Counted from the first letter of the stretch, positions 1-6,573 are shown. The stretch is 17,914 bases of DNA from an uncultured Eubacteriales bacterium (GCA_900542005.1 UQLW01000048.1:1-17914); one strand, 5' to 3'. Program-made: numbers and translations. Notes: generated from the sequence alone by a model not told the origin.

Positions 1-1
1 C

Positions 2-250
2 GCCCGCGTGGAGAGCGACGACGACGAAATGGCCATGTACACCAAGATCACCGACGAGTGGACCAAGGTTATCGCGGCCATGGTGACCGCCGAGTCCGAG
101 GCTGCTGTGGAGCAGGTTTGGAATGATTTCCAGGCCTACATGACGGCCAACGGCCTGGAGGCTGTGGAAGCCAAGATGACCTCCCGCTATGTGGAGAACC
201 TCAAGCGCTACCAGGATGCCGGTTACTTCACCGATATCGTGACCGAATAA
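2..250 (+). CDS. ABC transporter solute-binding lipoprotein, C-terminal fragment (cut by window edge)
   Basis: Only the last 82 codons are present; the reading frame is open to the left edge, so the gene starts outside the window. The fragment aligns without gaps to the C-terminus of the complete solute-binding lipoprotein at 830-2620 (69 of 82 residues identical by my count), which is the basis for the call. The segment is rich in charged and aromatic residues and ends in YFTDIVTE, as the paralogue does. By analogy with the paralogue, the protein would be membrane-anchored on the outer face and would deliver a substrate, probably a sugar or oligosaccharide, to an ABC importer. No permease or ATPase gene is visible. 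A GTG at position 8 lies in frame but has no ribosome site and sits inside conserved sequence, so it is not a real start. The frame is sure; the substrate is unknown. Confidence 0.85.
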   Translation, partial: ARVESDDDEMAMYTKITDEWTKVIAAMVTAESEAAVEQVWNDFQAYMTANGLEAVEAKMTSRYVENLKRYQDAGYFTDIVTE

Positions 251-284
251 GCTGAGCTTTTCGGAAAAGGTAGTTTTATAACCC

Positions 285-320
285 AATCCCCCTGCATCGT
301 CCCTGCAGGGGGATTTCTTT
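285..320 (+). terminator. Rho-independent terminator of the first solute-binding gene
   Basis: A perfect 12-bp stem, AATCCCCCTGCA (285-296) with TGCAGGGGGATT (304-315), encloses a 7-base loop. The T-rich tail TTTCTTT runs to 320. It sits 35 bases after the stop codon. Confidence 0.92.
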
Positions 321-727
321 ATGTGGGTGGAAAGCGGCCGGCAGCATCGGTAGAGAGAAGGACGGCGCCTATGAAACGGTGGGGAAGGAGCGCTTCTGTG
401 CGGAAGTACCCACTTAATGGATGATATATGCAAAAAATATATGATACTTGAGCGCGGGATGGCATGAAGCTGGACAAAATCGAGAGTTGATGCATAGATT
501 TTTGATTGCACATCACGAAATTGTCTATTGTTGCTATTTGCGGTCTAAATATGTTAAGTTTATGGAACATAGTTGTTGTTACTTTTTTGTGGTTGGTTAT
601 AGTCTGCAAATGCACTGTGAAAAATTAGCCCTGGAAATGGGCAAAAAGATACATAAATGAAGTCAAACGGGATGATGGAAAAGGTAAAAAAATACGAAGT
701 GCAAAATATGTTCCATAAAAGGATAAC
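321..727. other. Intergenic stretch, AT-rich in its second half, no convincing gene
   Basis: About 400 bases between the terminator and the next promoter. From about 415 it becomes visibly AT-rich, in contrast to the GC-rich genes around it. A 70-codon frame at 448-660 lacks a ribosome site, has a Cys/Tyr/His-rich composition unlike any family I know, and fits AT-rich noise. A near-symmetric AT tract lies at 421-450. I recognise no RNA gene or riboswitch. Confidence 0.5.
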
Positions 728-756
728 TTGCAAAAAATAAATGAAAACGTTACAAT
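728..756 (+). promoter_or_regulatory. Sigma-A-type promoter for the solute-binding lipoprotein gene
   Basis: The -35 element TTGCAA (728-733) and -10 element TACAAT (751-756) are separated by 17 bases. Each matches the consensus at 4 or 5 of 6 positions. Transcription would start near 763, giving a leader of about 67 bases. Confidence 0.7.
742..755 (+). promoter_or_regulatory. Possible cre-like (LacI/CcpA family) operator overlapping the -10 box
   Basis: TGAAAACGTTACAA has the central CG with A-rich and T-rich flanks of a catabolite-response element and matches the usual consensus except near the 3' end, where the expected C is A. It overlaps the -10 box, so a bound repressor would block transcription. 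Carbon-source control of a sugar-type binding protein would make sense, but the match is imperfect and no regulator gene is present. Confidence 0.35.
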
Positions 757-790
757 AGAGAAGCAGTCAGGCGAAGGCCTGGCTGCAAAA

Positions 791-809
791 CGCAGGAGGG
801 ACGCCTGCG
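791..809 (+). other. Leader hairpin upstream of the lipoprotein ribosome site
   Basis: CGCAGG (791-796) pairs exactly with CCTGCG (804-809) around a 7-base loop, ending about 10 bases before the ribosome site. There is no T-run, so it is not a terminator. It could stabilise the mRNA or hide the AGGAGGG decoy within it. A role in regulation is speculative. Confidence 0.35.
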
Positions 810-829
810 AATTCCATAAGGAGGAACCA

Positions 830-2620
830 ATGAAGAAGAGACTTCTTGCCGGAATGCTGGTACTGTGCATGGTGCTCGCGCTGGGGCTGACAGCCTGCAG
901 CAGCACTGACGCTACGACCACAACGACCACGACGGCTGCCGAAGGCACCACAACCGCTGGCGGCGATGGCGAAACCACCACCGCTGCGGCTGCCGAAGGC
1001 GAGACGACAGCGGAAGGCGAGTCTTCGCCCGCTACATGGGAGAACCTCTCCTGGGAAAAGGATACCTCTCCGGTGACCTTCTCCTGCTACATTGACTATG
1101 ACTGGTACCAGGTTGACACCTGGGGCGAGGACGAGGTCTCCAAGGAGATCACCCGCCTGACCGGCGTGTCGCTGGACGTGACCAAGGGCTCTGACCGGCA
1201 GGTGCTGAGCGTGCAGCTGGCGGCCCAGGAGCTGAGCGACATCGTCTTCACCGATAACCTGCCTCAGCGCTTCGAGGATTCCGACATCTGCTATGCCTGG
1301 GATGAGCTGATCGAGGAGTACTGCCCGGAGTTCTGGGACAATGTGGATCCGCTGGAAATCGTCAACAATACGGCGGCGGACGGCCATGTGTACACCTTCA
1401 AGACCCATTACAACGACGAGCGGGCCTACACCGACCCCAACAGCATCGGTAACTTCGGCAACTTCACCCTCAGCTATCGCGCTGACGTGATGGAGACGCT
1501 GGGGCTGCCCATGTTCACCTCGGTGGAGGAGCTGGATCAGACCTTCTACAAGGTGAAGGAGAAGGCCGGCGACCTGGGCCTGACAATGATTTTCAATATG
1601 CATCCCGATTGGAGCTATCCGCTGACCTACTGGATGGGCATTAACGCCCAGCAGTACTGGGATGAGGAGAGCAAGTCCATCAAGCTGCACTATAACGATA
1701 CCAAATGGCTGGAGTACTACAAGCTGCTGAACAAGTGGTACCGCGACGGCATCCTGGTACAGGATTACCTGGGTGTGCGTCCCGAGGACTTCTTCTCCCG
1801 CAACGAGTCCGGCCAGGTTTTCGCGGCGGCTTATAATGCCGGTTATGCGGAAGTCATCAACAAGAAGTGGCGCGACGCCGGCACTGGCGGCAAGTACGAC
1901 GACCTGACGCAGCCTGTCTTCAAGCTGGTCGAGCAGCCCCTGACCTACCAGGGTGAGGAGCAGATCGGCAAGGTGATGGTGGACTACGGCACCGGTTGGT
2001 CCAGCTGCTTCATTTCCACCAACTGCGAGAACCCCGGCCGCGCTATCTGCTACATGGAGTTCCTCAAGAGCCCCCAGGGCGACCAGCTGTGCCAGTTTGG
2101 TATTGAGGGCGTGCACTACAACCTGGTAGACGGCAAGGTGAAGCAGACCGAGGAATACCTGAACCGTCCTACCGAGGAGCGCGATATCACCTACACGGGC
2201 ATCGGCCCCTGGTACTTCCAGGGCTCCGGCTGGGCCGAGGGTATCTCCTGGGCCTCCAATTCCATCAACGCTGTTGACGAGTGGACCAAGACCGCTGCGG
2301 AATCCAGCGATACCGTGCGCTCCTACCACAAGGAACTGGCCTATGGCAACAAGAACCCGGCGATGAGCTTCGCCCGGGTGGAGAGCGACGACGATGAGAT
2401 GGCCGCCTACACCAAGCTGGCTGACCAGTGGAAGGTACAGACCGCGGCCATGGTGACCGCCGAGTCCGAGGCTGCGGTGGAGCAGATCTGGAATGACTTC
2501 CAGGCCTACGCCAAGGCCAACGGTATCGAGGCTGTGGAAGCCAAGATGACCTCCCGCTATGTGGAGAACCTCAAGCGCTATCAGGAGGCCGGTTACTTCA
2601 CCGACATCGTGACCGAATAA
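830..2620 (+). CDS. Extracellular solute-binding lipoprotein of an ABC importer (LplA/LipO-like)
   Basis: This is the complete 596-residue paralogue of the fragment at the window start. The start is ATG 830, preceded by a strong AAGGAGG (818-824). The first 22 residues form a lipoprotein signal peptide (KKR, a hydrophobic core, then the lipobox LTAC), with Cys23 as the lipidated residue. Residues of about 24-66 are a low-complexity Thr/Ala/Glu/Gly tether with a run of seven Thr. The mature domain starts near ENLSWEKDTSPVTF and resembles the large (500-600 residue) sugar-type binding proteins that include Bacillus LplA, in pattern and length. Its place is outside the cell membrane, where it hands substrate to a permease pair. 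No permease or ATPase genes are nearby, so it may be an orphan or serve components upstream of the window. The family is well supported; the ligand is not determinable. Confidence 0.88.
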   Translation: MKKRLLAGMLVLCMVLALGLTACSSTDATTTTTTTAAEGTTTAGGDGETTTAAAAEGETTAEGESSPATWENLSWEKDTSPVTFSCYIDYDWYQVDTWGEDEVSKEITRLTGVSLDVTKGSDRQVLSVQLAAQELSDIVFTDNLPQRFEDSDICYAWDELIEEYCPEFWDNVDPLEIVNNTAADGHVYTFKTHYNDERAYTDPNSIGNFGNFTLSYRADVMETLGLPMFTSVEELDQTFYKVKEKAGDLGLTMIFNMHPDWSYPLTYWMGINAQQYWDEESKSIKLHYNDTKWLEYYKLLNKWYRDGILVQDYLGVRPEDFFSRNESGQVFAAAYNAGYAEVINKKWRDAGTGGKYDDLTQPVFKLVEQPLTYQGEEQIGKVMVDYGTGWSSCFISTNCENPGRAICYMEFLKSPQGDQLCQFGIEGVHYNLVDGKVKQTEEYLNRPTEERDITYTGIGPWYFQGSGWAEGISWASNSINAVDEWTKTAAESSDTVRSYHKELAYGNKNPAMSFARVESDDDEMAAYTKLADQWKVQTAAMVTAESEAAVEQIWNDFQAYAKANGIEAVEAKMTSRYVENLKRYQEAGYFTDIVTE

Positions 2621-2685
2621 TCCTATGCATCGCTGATTCCCAACAAAGTCCCTGCGCATCGTCCCTGCGCGGGGGCTTTTTCTTT
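2371..2685 (+). repeat. Paralogous repeat, copy B (gene 3' end plus terminator)
   Basis: This is the partner of bases 1-320. The coding part aligns without gaps at a constant offset of 2370 bases. The terminators are related in loop and stem but have diverged in stem sequence and position (offset 2360). Confidence 0.8.
2645..2685 (+). terminator. Rho-independent terminator of the complete solute-binding gene
   Basis: AAAGTCCCTGCGC (2645-2657) pairs with GCGCGGGGGCTTT (2667-2679) through 13 pairs, two of them G-T, around a 9-base loop. The tail CTTTTTCTTT follows. A separate perfect palindrome, CCTGCCGGCAGG, lies just downstream at 2693-2704 and has no T-run. Confidence 0.9.
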
Positions 2686-2737
2686 GCCCGCGCCTGCCGG
2701 CAGGGCGGCGTCCGAAAATTTTTAGCGGATTTGCCCG

Positions 2738-2766
2738 TTGACGCCCGGCGGCGGAGGGCGTATGGT
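2738..2766 (+). promoter_or_regulatory. Promoter for the PII-like/antiporter pair
   Basis: TTGACG (2738-2743, 5 of 6 consensus bases) and TATGGT (2761-2766, 4 of 6) are 17 bases apart. The predicted start near 2773 gives a leader of about 30 bases ahead of the GTG start. Confidence 0.6.
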
Positions 2767-2804
2767 TAAAGGGAATAGATCTGTTGTATATTGGGGGAAT
2801 TCTT

Positions 2805-3149
2805 GTGGAGCTTCTGGTTTTAATCCTGAACAAGGTGGAGTGCCTGGGCGAGATCCTGGCGCACATGATGGAGGCTGGGATCAGCGGCGCGACGGTCGTC
2901 GATTCCCAAGGCATGCTGACAGTGCTGGGGAAGGATGATGTGGAGGCGCCGCCCATCTTTGGCTCGCTGCGCCAGTTCCTGAATCCGGAGAGGGAATCCA
3001 GCAAGATGGTGCTGGTGGTGTTGAACCAGCAGCAGGTGGCCTGTGTGCGGGCGATCGTGGGCCAGGTGGTGGGGAGCCTGGGCCAGCCCAACACCGGCAT
3101 CCTTTTCACGATGCCGCTGAGCTATGTGGAAGGGGTGAATGTTGAGTAG
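2805..3149 (+). CDS. Small PII-fold-like protein beside an antiporter
   Basis: This is a 114-residue soluble protein. I chose GTG 2805 because GGGGGA (2793-2798) lies 6 bases upstream; the in-frame TTG 2784 has no ribosome site. The order of predicted elements is that of a PII/PII-like ferredoxin fold: strand LLVLILN, helix around ECLGEILAHMMEAG, strand GATVVDSQGM, a long loop of about 30 residues where PII has its T-loop, strand KMVLVVL, helix around QQQVACVRAIVG, and a last strand ILFTMPLSYVEGV. PII-like proteins form trimers that bind nucleotides and often control a neighbouring transporter. The stop is 2 bases before the antiporter start, so the two are almost surely co-transcribed and translationally coupled. 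A role as antiporter regulator is my inference; I assign no ligand. The fold call rests on pattern, not on a search. Confidence 0.65.
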   Translation: MELLVLILNKVECLGEILAHMMEAGISGATVVDSQGMLTVLGKDDVEAPPIFGSLRQFLNPERESSKMVLVVLNQQQVACVRAIVGQVVGSLGQPNTGILFTMPLSYVEGVNVE

Positions 3150-3151
3150 CC

Positions 3152-4360
3152 ATGAATATCCTGCTGTCTTTGGCTGCCGCCATGGCCGTGGGCCTGGCCA
3201 TGACCCGTGTCATGAAAAAAATCCATCTGCCCAATGTGACCGGCTACCTGATCGCCGGTCTTCTTGTGGGACCCTATTGCCTAAATTGGGTGGGGGCCGA
3301 TTCCTTTGAGGCGCTGTCTACGATCACTTCAGTGGCGCTGGGCTTTATTGCCTTCTCCATTGGCGGCGAGTTTAAGCTGGCCCATATCCGGCAGATTGGC
3401 AGCCGGGCCATTGTGATCACCTGCTTTGAAGCGCTGACGGCGGTGGTGCTGGTGGGCGCGGCGCTCATCCTTTGCCGGTTCCCGCTGCCCCTGGCCCTGA
3501 CGCTGGCAGCTATTGCCGCAGCGACGGCGCCGGCGGCTACGCTCATGGTAGTACGGCAATACAAAGCGAAAGGCCCCGTTACCTCCACACTGCTTCCGGT
3601 GGTGGCCATGGACGACGCCGTATGCCTGATGGCCTACGCCATTTGCTCCGCCATTGCCCGCACGCTGGTGGCGGGGCAGGGGATGACCCTGTGGTCGATG
3701 TTCCTCCAGCCGGTGCTGGAGATTATCGAATCGCTGGCGGCTGGCTTTGGCATCGGCCTTGTCCTTACGCTGTGCCTGCGCTTTTTCAAATCGCGGGCCA
3801 ACCGGCTTTCGCTGATGGTGGCCAGCGTGTTTCTGGGAACCGCCCTGGCTGAGCTGTGGGGCTTGAGCAGCCTGCTTGTGTGCATGATGATCGGCGCGGC
3901 CATGGTAAACCTTTCCCATGAGGCAGAGAAGGTGATGGAGGGCTGCGACCGATGGACGCCGCCGCTTTTTATGGTCTTTTTTGTCATTTCCGGCGCAGAG
4001 CTGGATCTGGGCGTAGTGCCGTCGGTGGGCCTGCTGGGTATCCTGTACCTGATTTTCCGGTCCATGGGCAAATATATGGGCGCTTATATCGGGTCGGCCT
4101 TAACCCATGCGGCGCCGACGGTGCGCAAGTACCTGGGCGTTACGCTGCTGCCGCAGGCCGGCGTGGCGATCGGCATGGCCCAGCTGGCCATGACGGAGCT
4201 GCCGGAATACGGCGCGGCTATCCGGGCAGTCATCCTCTGCGGCACCCTGATTTATGAGCTTGTGGGACCTGTGCTGACGAAGCTTTCCCTAACCCGGGCG
4301 GGAGAGATTCCCCAAAAGCAAGAGGGAAGCAAGCCGGGCCTGGCCGGGAAAAGTGCGTGA
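3152..4360 (+). CDS. CPA2-family cation:proton antiporter (Kef/NapA-like membrane domain)
   Basis: A 402-residue, very hydrophobic protein with about 12-13 predicted membrane segments exchanges Na+ or K+ for protons across the cell membrane. The N-terminal HLPNVTGYLIAGLLVGP is the signature of the CPA2 group. TAPAATLMVVRQY fits the unwound helix of the transport core. Asp154-Asp155 in VVAMDDAVCL corresponds to the ion-binding Asp pair of electrogenic antiporters; Kef-type K+ transporters usually have Gln-Asp there. The protein ends in a short polar tail with no RCK/TrkA nucleotide-binding domain, so control may come from the small protein encoded just upstream. The start is ATG 3152, the first start after an in-frame stop at 3143. 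Its ribosome site (GGAAGGGG, 3128-3135) is distant, which suggests coupling to the upstream gene. Ion specificity is uncertain. Confidence 0.88.
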   Translation: MNILLSLAAAMAVGLAMTRVMKKIHLPNVTGYLIAGLLVGPYCLNWVGADSFEALSTITSVALGFIAFSIGGEFKLAHIRQIGSRAIVITCFEALTAVVLVGAALILCRFPLPLALTLAAIAAATAPAATLMVVRQYKAKGPVTSTLLPVVAMDDAVCLMAYAICSAIARTLVAGQGMTLWSMFLQPVLEIIESLAAGFGIGLVLTLCLRFFKSRANRLSLMVASVFLGTALAELWGLSSLLVCMMIGAAMVNLSHEAEKVMEGCDRWTPPLFMVFFVISGAELDLGVVPSVGLLGILYLIFRSMGKYMGAYIGSALTHAAPTVRKYLGVTLLPQAGVAIGMAQLAMTELPEYGAAIRAVILCGTLIYELVGPVLTKLSLTRAGEIPQKQEGSKPGLAGKSA

Positions 4361-4385
4361 CAAACAACAGAGAATACGATACAAT
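4357..4385 (+). promoter_or_regulatory. Promoter for the zinc-ribbon membrane protein
   Basis: GTGACA (4357-4362) and TACAAT (4380-4385) are 17 bases apart; the -35 box overlaps the antiporter stop codon. Both hexamers match consensus at 5 of 6 positions. Confidence 0.65.
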
Positions 4386-4422
4386 ATTCATGGATGAAAT
4401 ATGCTTGTAGGGGGAGAAGATC

Positions 4423-4779
4423 ATGAACTATTGTCCGCAATGTGGCGCTCAGGTGGAAGATACCGCACGCTTTTGCCCGGGATGCGGGGCAAAGCTGGAC
4501 GGCGGAGCCAATCCGAATGCCCAAGAGGCCTATCCGGCCTACCACGCTGCGCCCAATGCCGCCCAGGAGGAGGCCGGCGCCGGCTGGAAGGTACTGAGCT
4601 TCTTTATCCCGTTGGTGGGTCTGATTCTATTCCTGGTGTGGAATAACGAAGCGCCCCGCAAGGCCAAGGCCTGCGGCAAGTGGGCGCTGATCGGATTTAT
4701 TACGGGTATTGTGATCAGCGTATTGGCCTACTGCGCCAGCTTCAGCCTGCTGATGGGGGTATACGGAGGCCTGTATTAG
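4423..4779 (+). CDS. Zinc-ribbon domain membrane protein, function unknown
   Basis: A 118-residue protein with an N-terminal zinc ribbon, Cys4-x2-Cys7 and Cys18-x2-Cys21 (CPQC and CPGC knuckles), then a flexible Ala/Pro/Asn/Gln-rich linker (about 23-54). Two predicted membrane segments follow (about 57-73 and 88-112), joined by a short basic loop. Proteins with this layout are common in Bacillota and mostly uncharacterised; the ribbon would face the cytoplasm and may bind a partner. The start ATG 4423 follows GGGGGAG at 4410-4416. It has its own promoter and terminator, so it is probably a single-gene unit unrelated to its neighbours. The domain call is firm; I propose no function. Confidence 0.85.
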   Translation: MNYCPQCGAQVEDTARFCPGCGAKLDGGANPNAQEAYPAYHAAPNAAQEEAGAGWKVLSFFIPLVGLILFLVWNNEAPRKAKACGKWALIGFITGIVISVLAYCASFSLLMGVYGGLY

Positions 4780-4792
4780 CATACAGTTTATG

Positions 4793-4820
4793 AAAGCCGG
4801 AGAGATCCGGCTTTTTCTTT
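4793..4820 (+). terminator. Rho-independent terminator after the zinc-ribbon gene
   Basis: AAAGCCGGA (4793-4801) and TCCGGCTTT (4806-4814) form a perfect 9-bp stem closed by the stable GAGA tetraloop. A tail of TTTTTCTTT follows. Confidence 0.92.
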
Positions 4821-4833
4821 TGTCTCGGAAGAA

Positions 4834-4862
4834 TGGGCAAAAGGGTAAAGGTCTGCTATACT
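4834..4862 (+). promoter_or_regulatory. Promoter for the sulfatase gene
   Basis: TGGGCA (4834-4839, 4 of 6) and TATACT (4857-4862, 5 of 6) are 17 bases apart. The start would be near 4869, leaving a very short leader before the ribosome site AAGGAGGTG at 4874-4882. Confidence 0.55.
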
Positions 4863-4887
4863 AGGACTATCATAAGGAGGTGGACGC

Positions 4888-6375
4888 ATGCGGATTCTAT
4901 TCATCGACATCGATACCCTGCGGCCCGACCATATGGGCTGCTACGGCTACGGGCGCAATACCACGCCAAATCTGGACGAGGTAGCCCGGGAGGGCGTGCG
5001 CTTTGAGAATTATTATTGCTCGGACGCCCCCTGCCTGCCTTCCCGGGCTGCGCTGATCAGCGGCATGTTCGGTATACGCAACGGGGCGGTAGGCCACGGC
5101 GGAACGGCGGCCGACCGGCGGCTGACCGGCGCAGCCCGGGATTTCCAGGATGCGGCCGATACGCAGAACCTGACCCATATCTTTCGGCGGGCGGGCCTGC
5201 ATACCGTCTCCTTCAGCACCTTTGCCGAGCGGCACAGCTCATACTGGTTCCAGGCCGGATTTCAGGAGGCCTACAATGTGGGCAAGTGCGGCAACGAGCG
5301 CGCGGAGGAGGTGGTGCCGCTGGCCCTGGACTGGCTGGAGCGCAACCGCAGCCGGAGCGATTGGTACATGCACCTGCATCTGTGGGATCCCCATACGCCC
5401 TATCGCGCGCCCCTTAGCTTTGGCGACCCCTTTCAGGAGGATCCGCTGCCGGCCTGGATTACGCCAGAGGTATTGAAGACCCATATCCATCATACGGGCC
5501 CCCACAGCATCAGCGAGATTAACATGTTTACCGACGAGGAAAACCCGGCCTTTCCCCGGCATCCGGGCAGCGCCCACGATATGCAGGGCCTGCGGCGGGT
5601 GATCGACGGCTATGATACCGGCATCGCTTATGCCGACGCGCAGCTGGGGCGGGTCTTTGACCTGCTGCGGGAGCAGGGCATCTATGACGAGGTCAATATT
5701 ATCGTCACGTCGGATCACGGGGAAAACCTGGGCGAGCTGGGCCTATACAGCGAGCATGCCACGGCCGATCATCCCACCTGCCGCATCCCCATGCTCATCA
5801 AATGGAAGGGCGCGCAGCGAGGCGCGGTGGACCGCGGGCTGCATTACAGCCTGGATCTGTGCCCGACGGTGGCAGAGCTGCTGCAGGTGGAAAAGAGCGA
5901 AAGCTGGGACGGCATAAGCTATGCGCCAGCGCTGCTGCAGGGCCGGGAGGCCGGGCGGCCCTATCTGGTGCTTTCTCAGATGGCCCATGTATGCCAGCGC
6001 TCGGTGCGCTTTGGCGACTGGCTCTATATGCGCACCTATCATGACGGCTTCCACCTTTTCCCCAGGGAGATGCTCTATAACATTGCGGAGGATCCCCATG
6101 AGCAGCACAATCTGGCGGATGAACGGCCTGAGCTTTGCGACCATGCCGCGCGGCTTTACCTGCAATGGCATGACGAGGCGATGATGCGCACACCGGAAGG
6201 AAAGGACCCGATGTGGACCGTGATGAACGAGGGCGGGCCTTACCATATCTGGAACGCCTATGAGGATTACCTGGCCCGGTTGGAGCGCACCGGGCGGGCC
6301 GACGGCGCTGCGCTGCTGCGGGAAAAGTACGCACATTCGCCCTACAACGGCGAAAAACGGGGACGGCAGCCCTGA
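4888..6375 (+). CDS. Type I sulfatase (formylglycine-dependent)
   Basis: A 495-residue member of the alkaline-phosphatase-like sulfatase family, which hydrolyses sulfate esters of glycans or small molecules. Visible active-site elements are Asp7 and Asp9 in IDIDTLRPDHMG (metal ligands), Cys49 and Arg53 in CLPSRAALISG (the C-x-P-S-R signature whose Cys becomes formylglycine), His169 in DPHTPY, Asp276-His277 in TSDHGE, and Lys305. The length and order are normal for the family. There is no signal peptide or lipobox, so it would act in the cytoplasm, perhaps on sulfated oligosaccharides after import; that substrate idea is inference. An anaerobic maturase for the Cys would be needed and is not in the window. 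Phosphonate or phosphodiester hydrolases share the fold, but the full C-x-P-S-R motif favours sulfatase. Start ATG 4888 has an ideal ribosome site. Confidence 0.9.
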   Translation: MRILFIDIDTLRPDHMGCYGYGRNTTPNLDEVAREGVRFENYYCSDAPCLPSRAALISGMFGIRNGAVGHGGTAADRRLTGAARDFQDAADTQNLTHIFRRAGLHTVSFSTFAERHSSYWFQAGFQEAYNVGKCGNERAEEVVPLALDWLERNRSRSDWYMHLHLWDPHTPYRAPLSFGDPFQEDPLPAWITPEVLKTHIHHTGPHSISEINMFTDEENPAFPRHPGSAHDMQGLRRVIDGYDTGIAYADAQLGRVFDLLREQGIYDEVNIIVTSDHGENLGELGLYSEHATADHPTCRIPMLIKWKGAQRGAVDRGLHYSLDLCPTVAELLQVEKSESWDGISYAPALLQGREAGRPYLVLSQMAHVCQRSVRFGDWLYMRTYHDGFHLFPREMLYNIAEDPHEQHNLADERPELCDHAARLYLQWHDEAMMRTPEGKDPMWTVMNEGGPYHIWNAYEDYLARLERTGRADGAALLREKYAHSPYNGEKRGRQP

Positions 6376-6456
6376 GGGATAGGCGGAAGGATCCATGGGC
6401 TTGGTAGTGGGACAATCGGGTTTATTTGGGAAAAGCCAAACGGTGAAAGCCGGAAC

Positions 6457-6476
6457 GTTCGGGTTATAAGTCGAAC
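6457..6476. promoter_or_regulatory. CGAAC dyad upstream of purE, possible PurR-type site
   Basis: GTTCG (6457-6461) and CGAAC (6472-6476) are inverted across a 10-base AT-rich spacer. The flanks partly resemble the Bacillus PurBox: CCCGAACGTT on the - strand and TCGAACATT on the + strand. The site lies just upstream of the promoter (about -95 to -75). The two half-sites point the opposite way from the standard PurBox pair, so the assignment is tentative. Bases 6376-6456 show no terminator for the sulfatase gene. Confidence 0.35.
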
Positions 6477-6514
6477 ATTTGATGAATATGGGCATGGATC
6501 GTTGTTTATAAGAC

Positions 6515-6543
6515 TTGCCCTCCCCGTAAGGGTTTGGTAAAAT
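6515..6543 (+). promoter_or_regulatory. Promoter of the purine operon (extended -10)
   Basis: TTGCCC (6515-6520) and TAAAAT (6538-6543) are 17 bases apart; TGG directly before the -10 box makes it an extended -10 promoter. The start near 6550 leaves only about 25 bases of leader, too short for a riboswitch. Confidence 0.6.
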
Positions 6544-6573
6544 AAGTCCATATTGACGAAGGGAGATTTCAGT

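Larger units (their letters stand above)
1..320 (+). repeat. Paralogous repeat, copy A (gene 3' end plus terminator)
   Basis: Bases 1-250 match 2371-2620 colinearly with no insertions or deletions. The last 93 bases (158-250 versus 2528-2620) differ at only 3 sites. The similarity resumes in the terminator, where both copies share the CATCGTCCCTGC element. This marks a tandem gene duplication that carried its terminator. Confidence 0.8.

Noticed and set aside
448..660. 70-codon frame in the AT-rich gap
   Set aside because: It has no ribosome site and no family resemblance, and an overlapping - strand frame is equally long.
2693..2704. CCTGCCGGCAGG palindrome as an operator or second terminator
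   Set aside because: It is a perfect 12-base palindrome but lacks a T-run, lies 34 bases before the promoter, and is of a type that arises easily in GC-rich spacer.
767..3109. 780-codon frame on the - strand across the lipoprotein gene
   Set aside because: It is the mirror of a GC-rich gene with a clear signal peptide, ribosome site and homology on the + strand; its protein is a low-complexity Gly/Leu/His mixture with no motif.
6425..6440. Terminator after the sulfatase gene
   Set aside because: TTTGG/CCAAA forms a 5-bp stem but no T-run follows on the + strand.
6457..6476. LexA (SOS) box
   Set aside because: The Bacillus LexA site is CGAAC followed by GTTCG at a 4-base spacing; here the order is reversed and the spacing is 10.
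6481..6573. Riboswitch (purine or PRPP type) upstream of purE
   Set aside because: AATATGG (6485-6491) can pair with CCATATT (6548-6554), but the conserved core sequences of guanine or PRPP riboswitches are missing, there is no terminator, and the likely transcription start is at about 6550.
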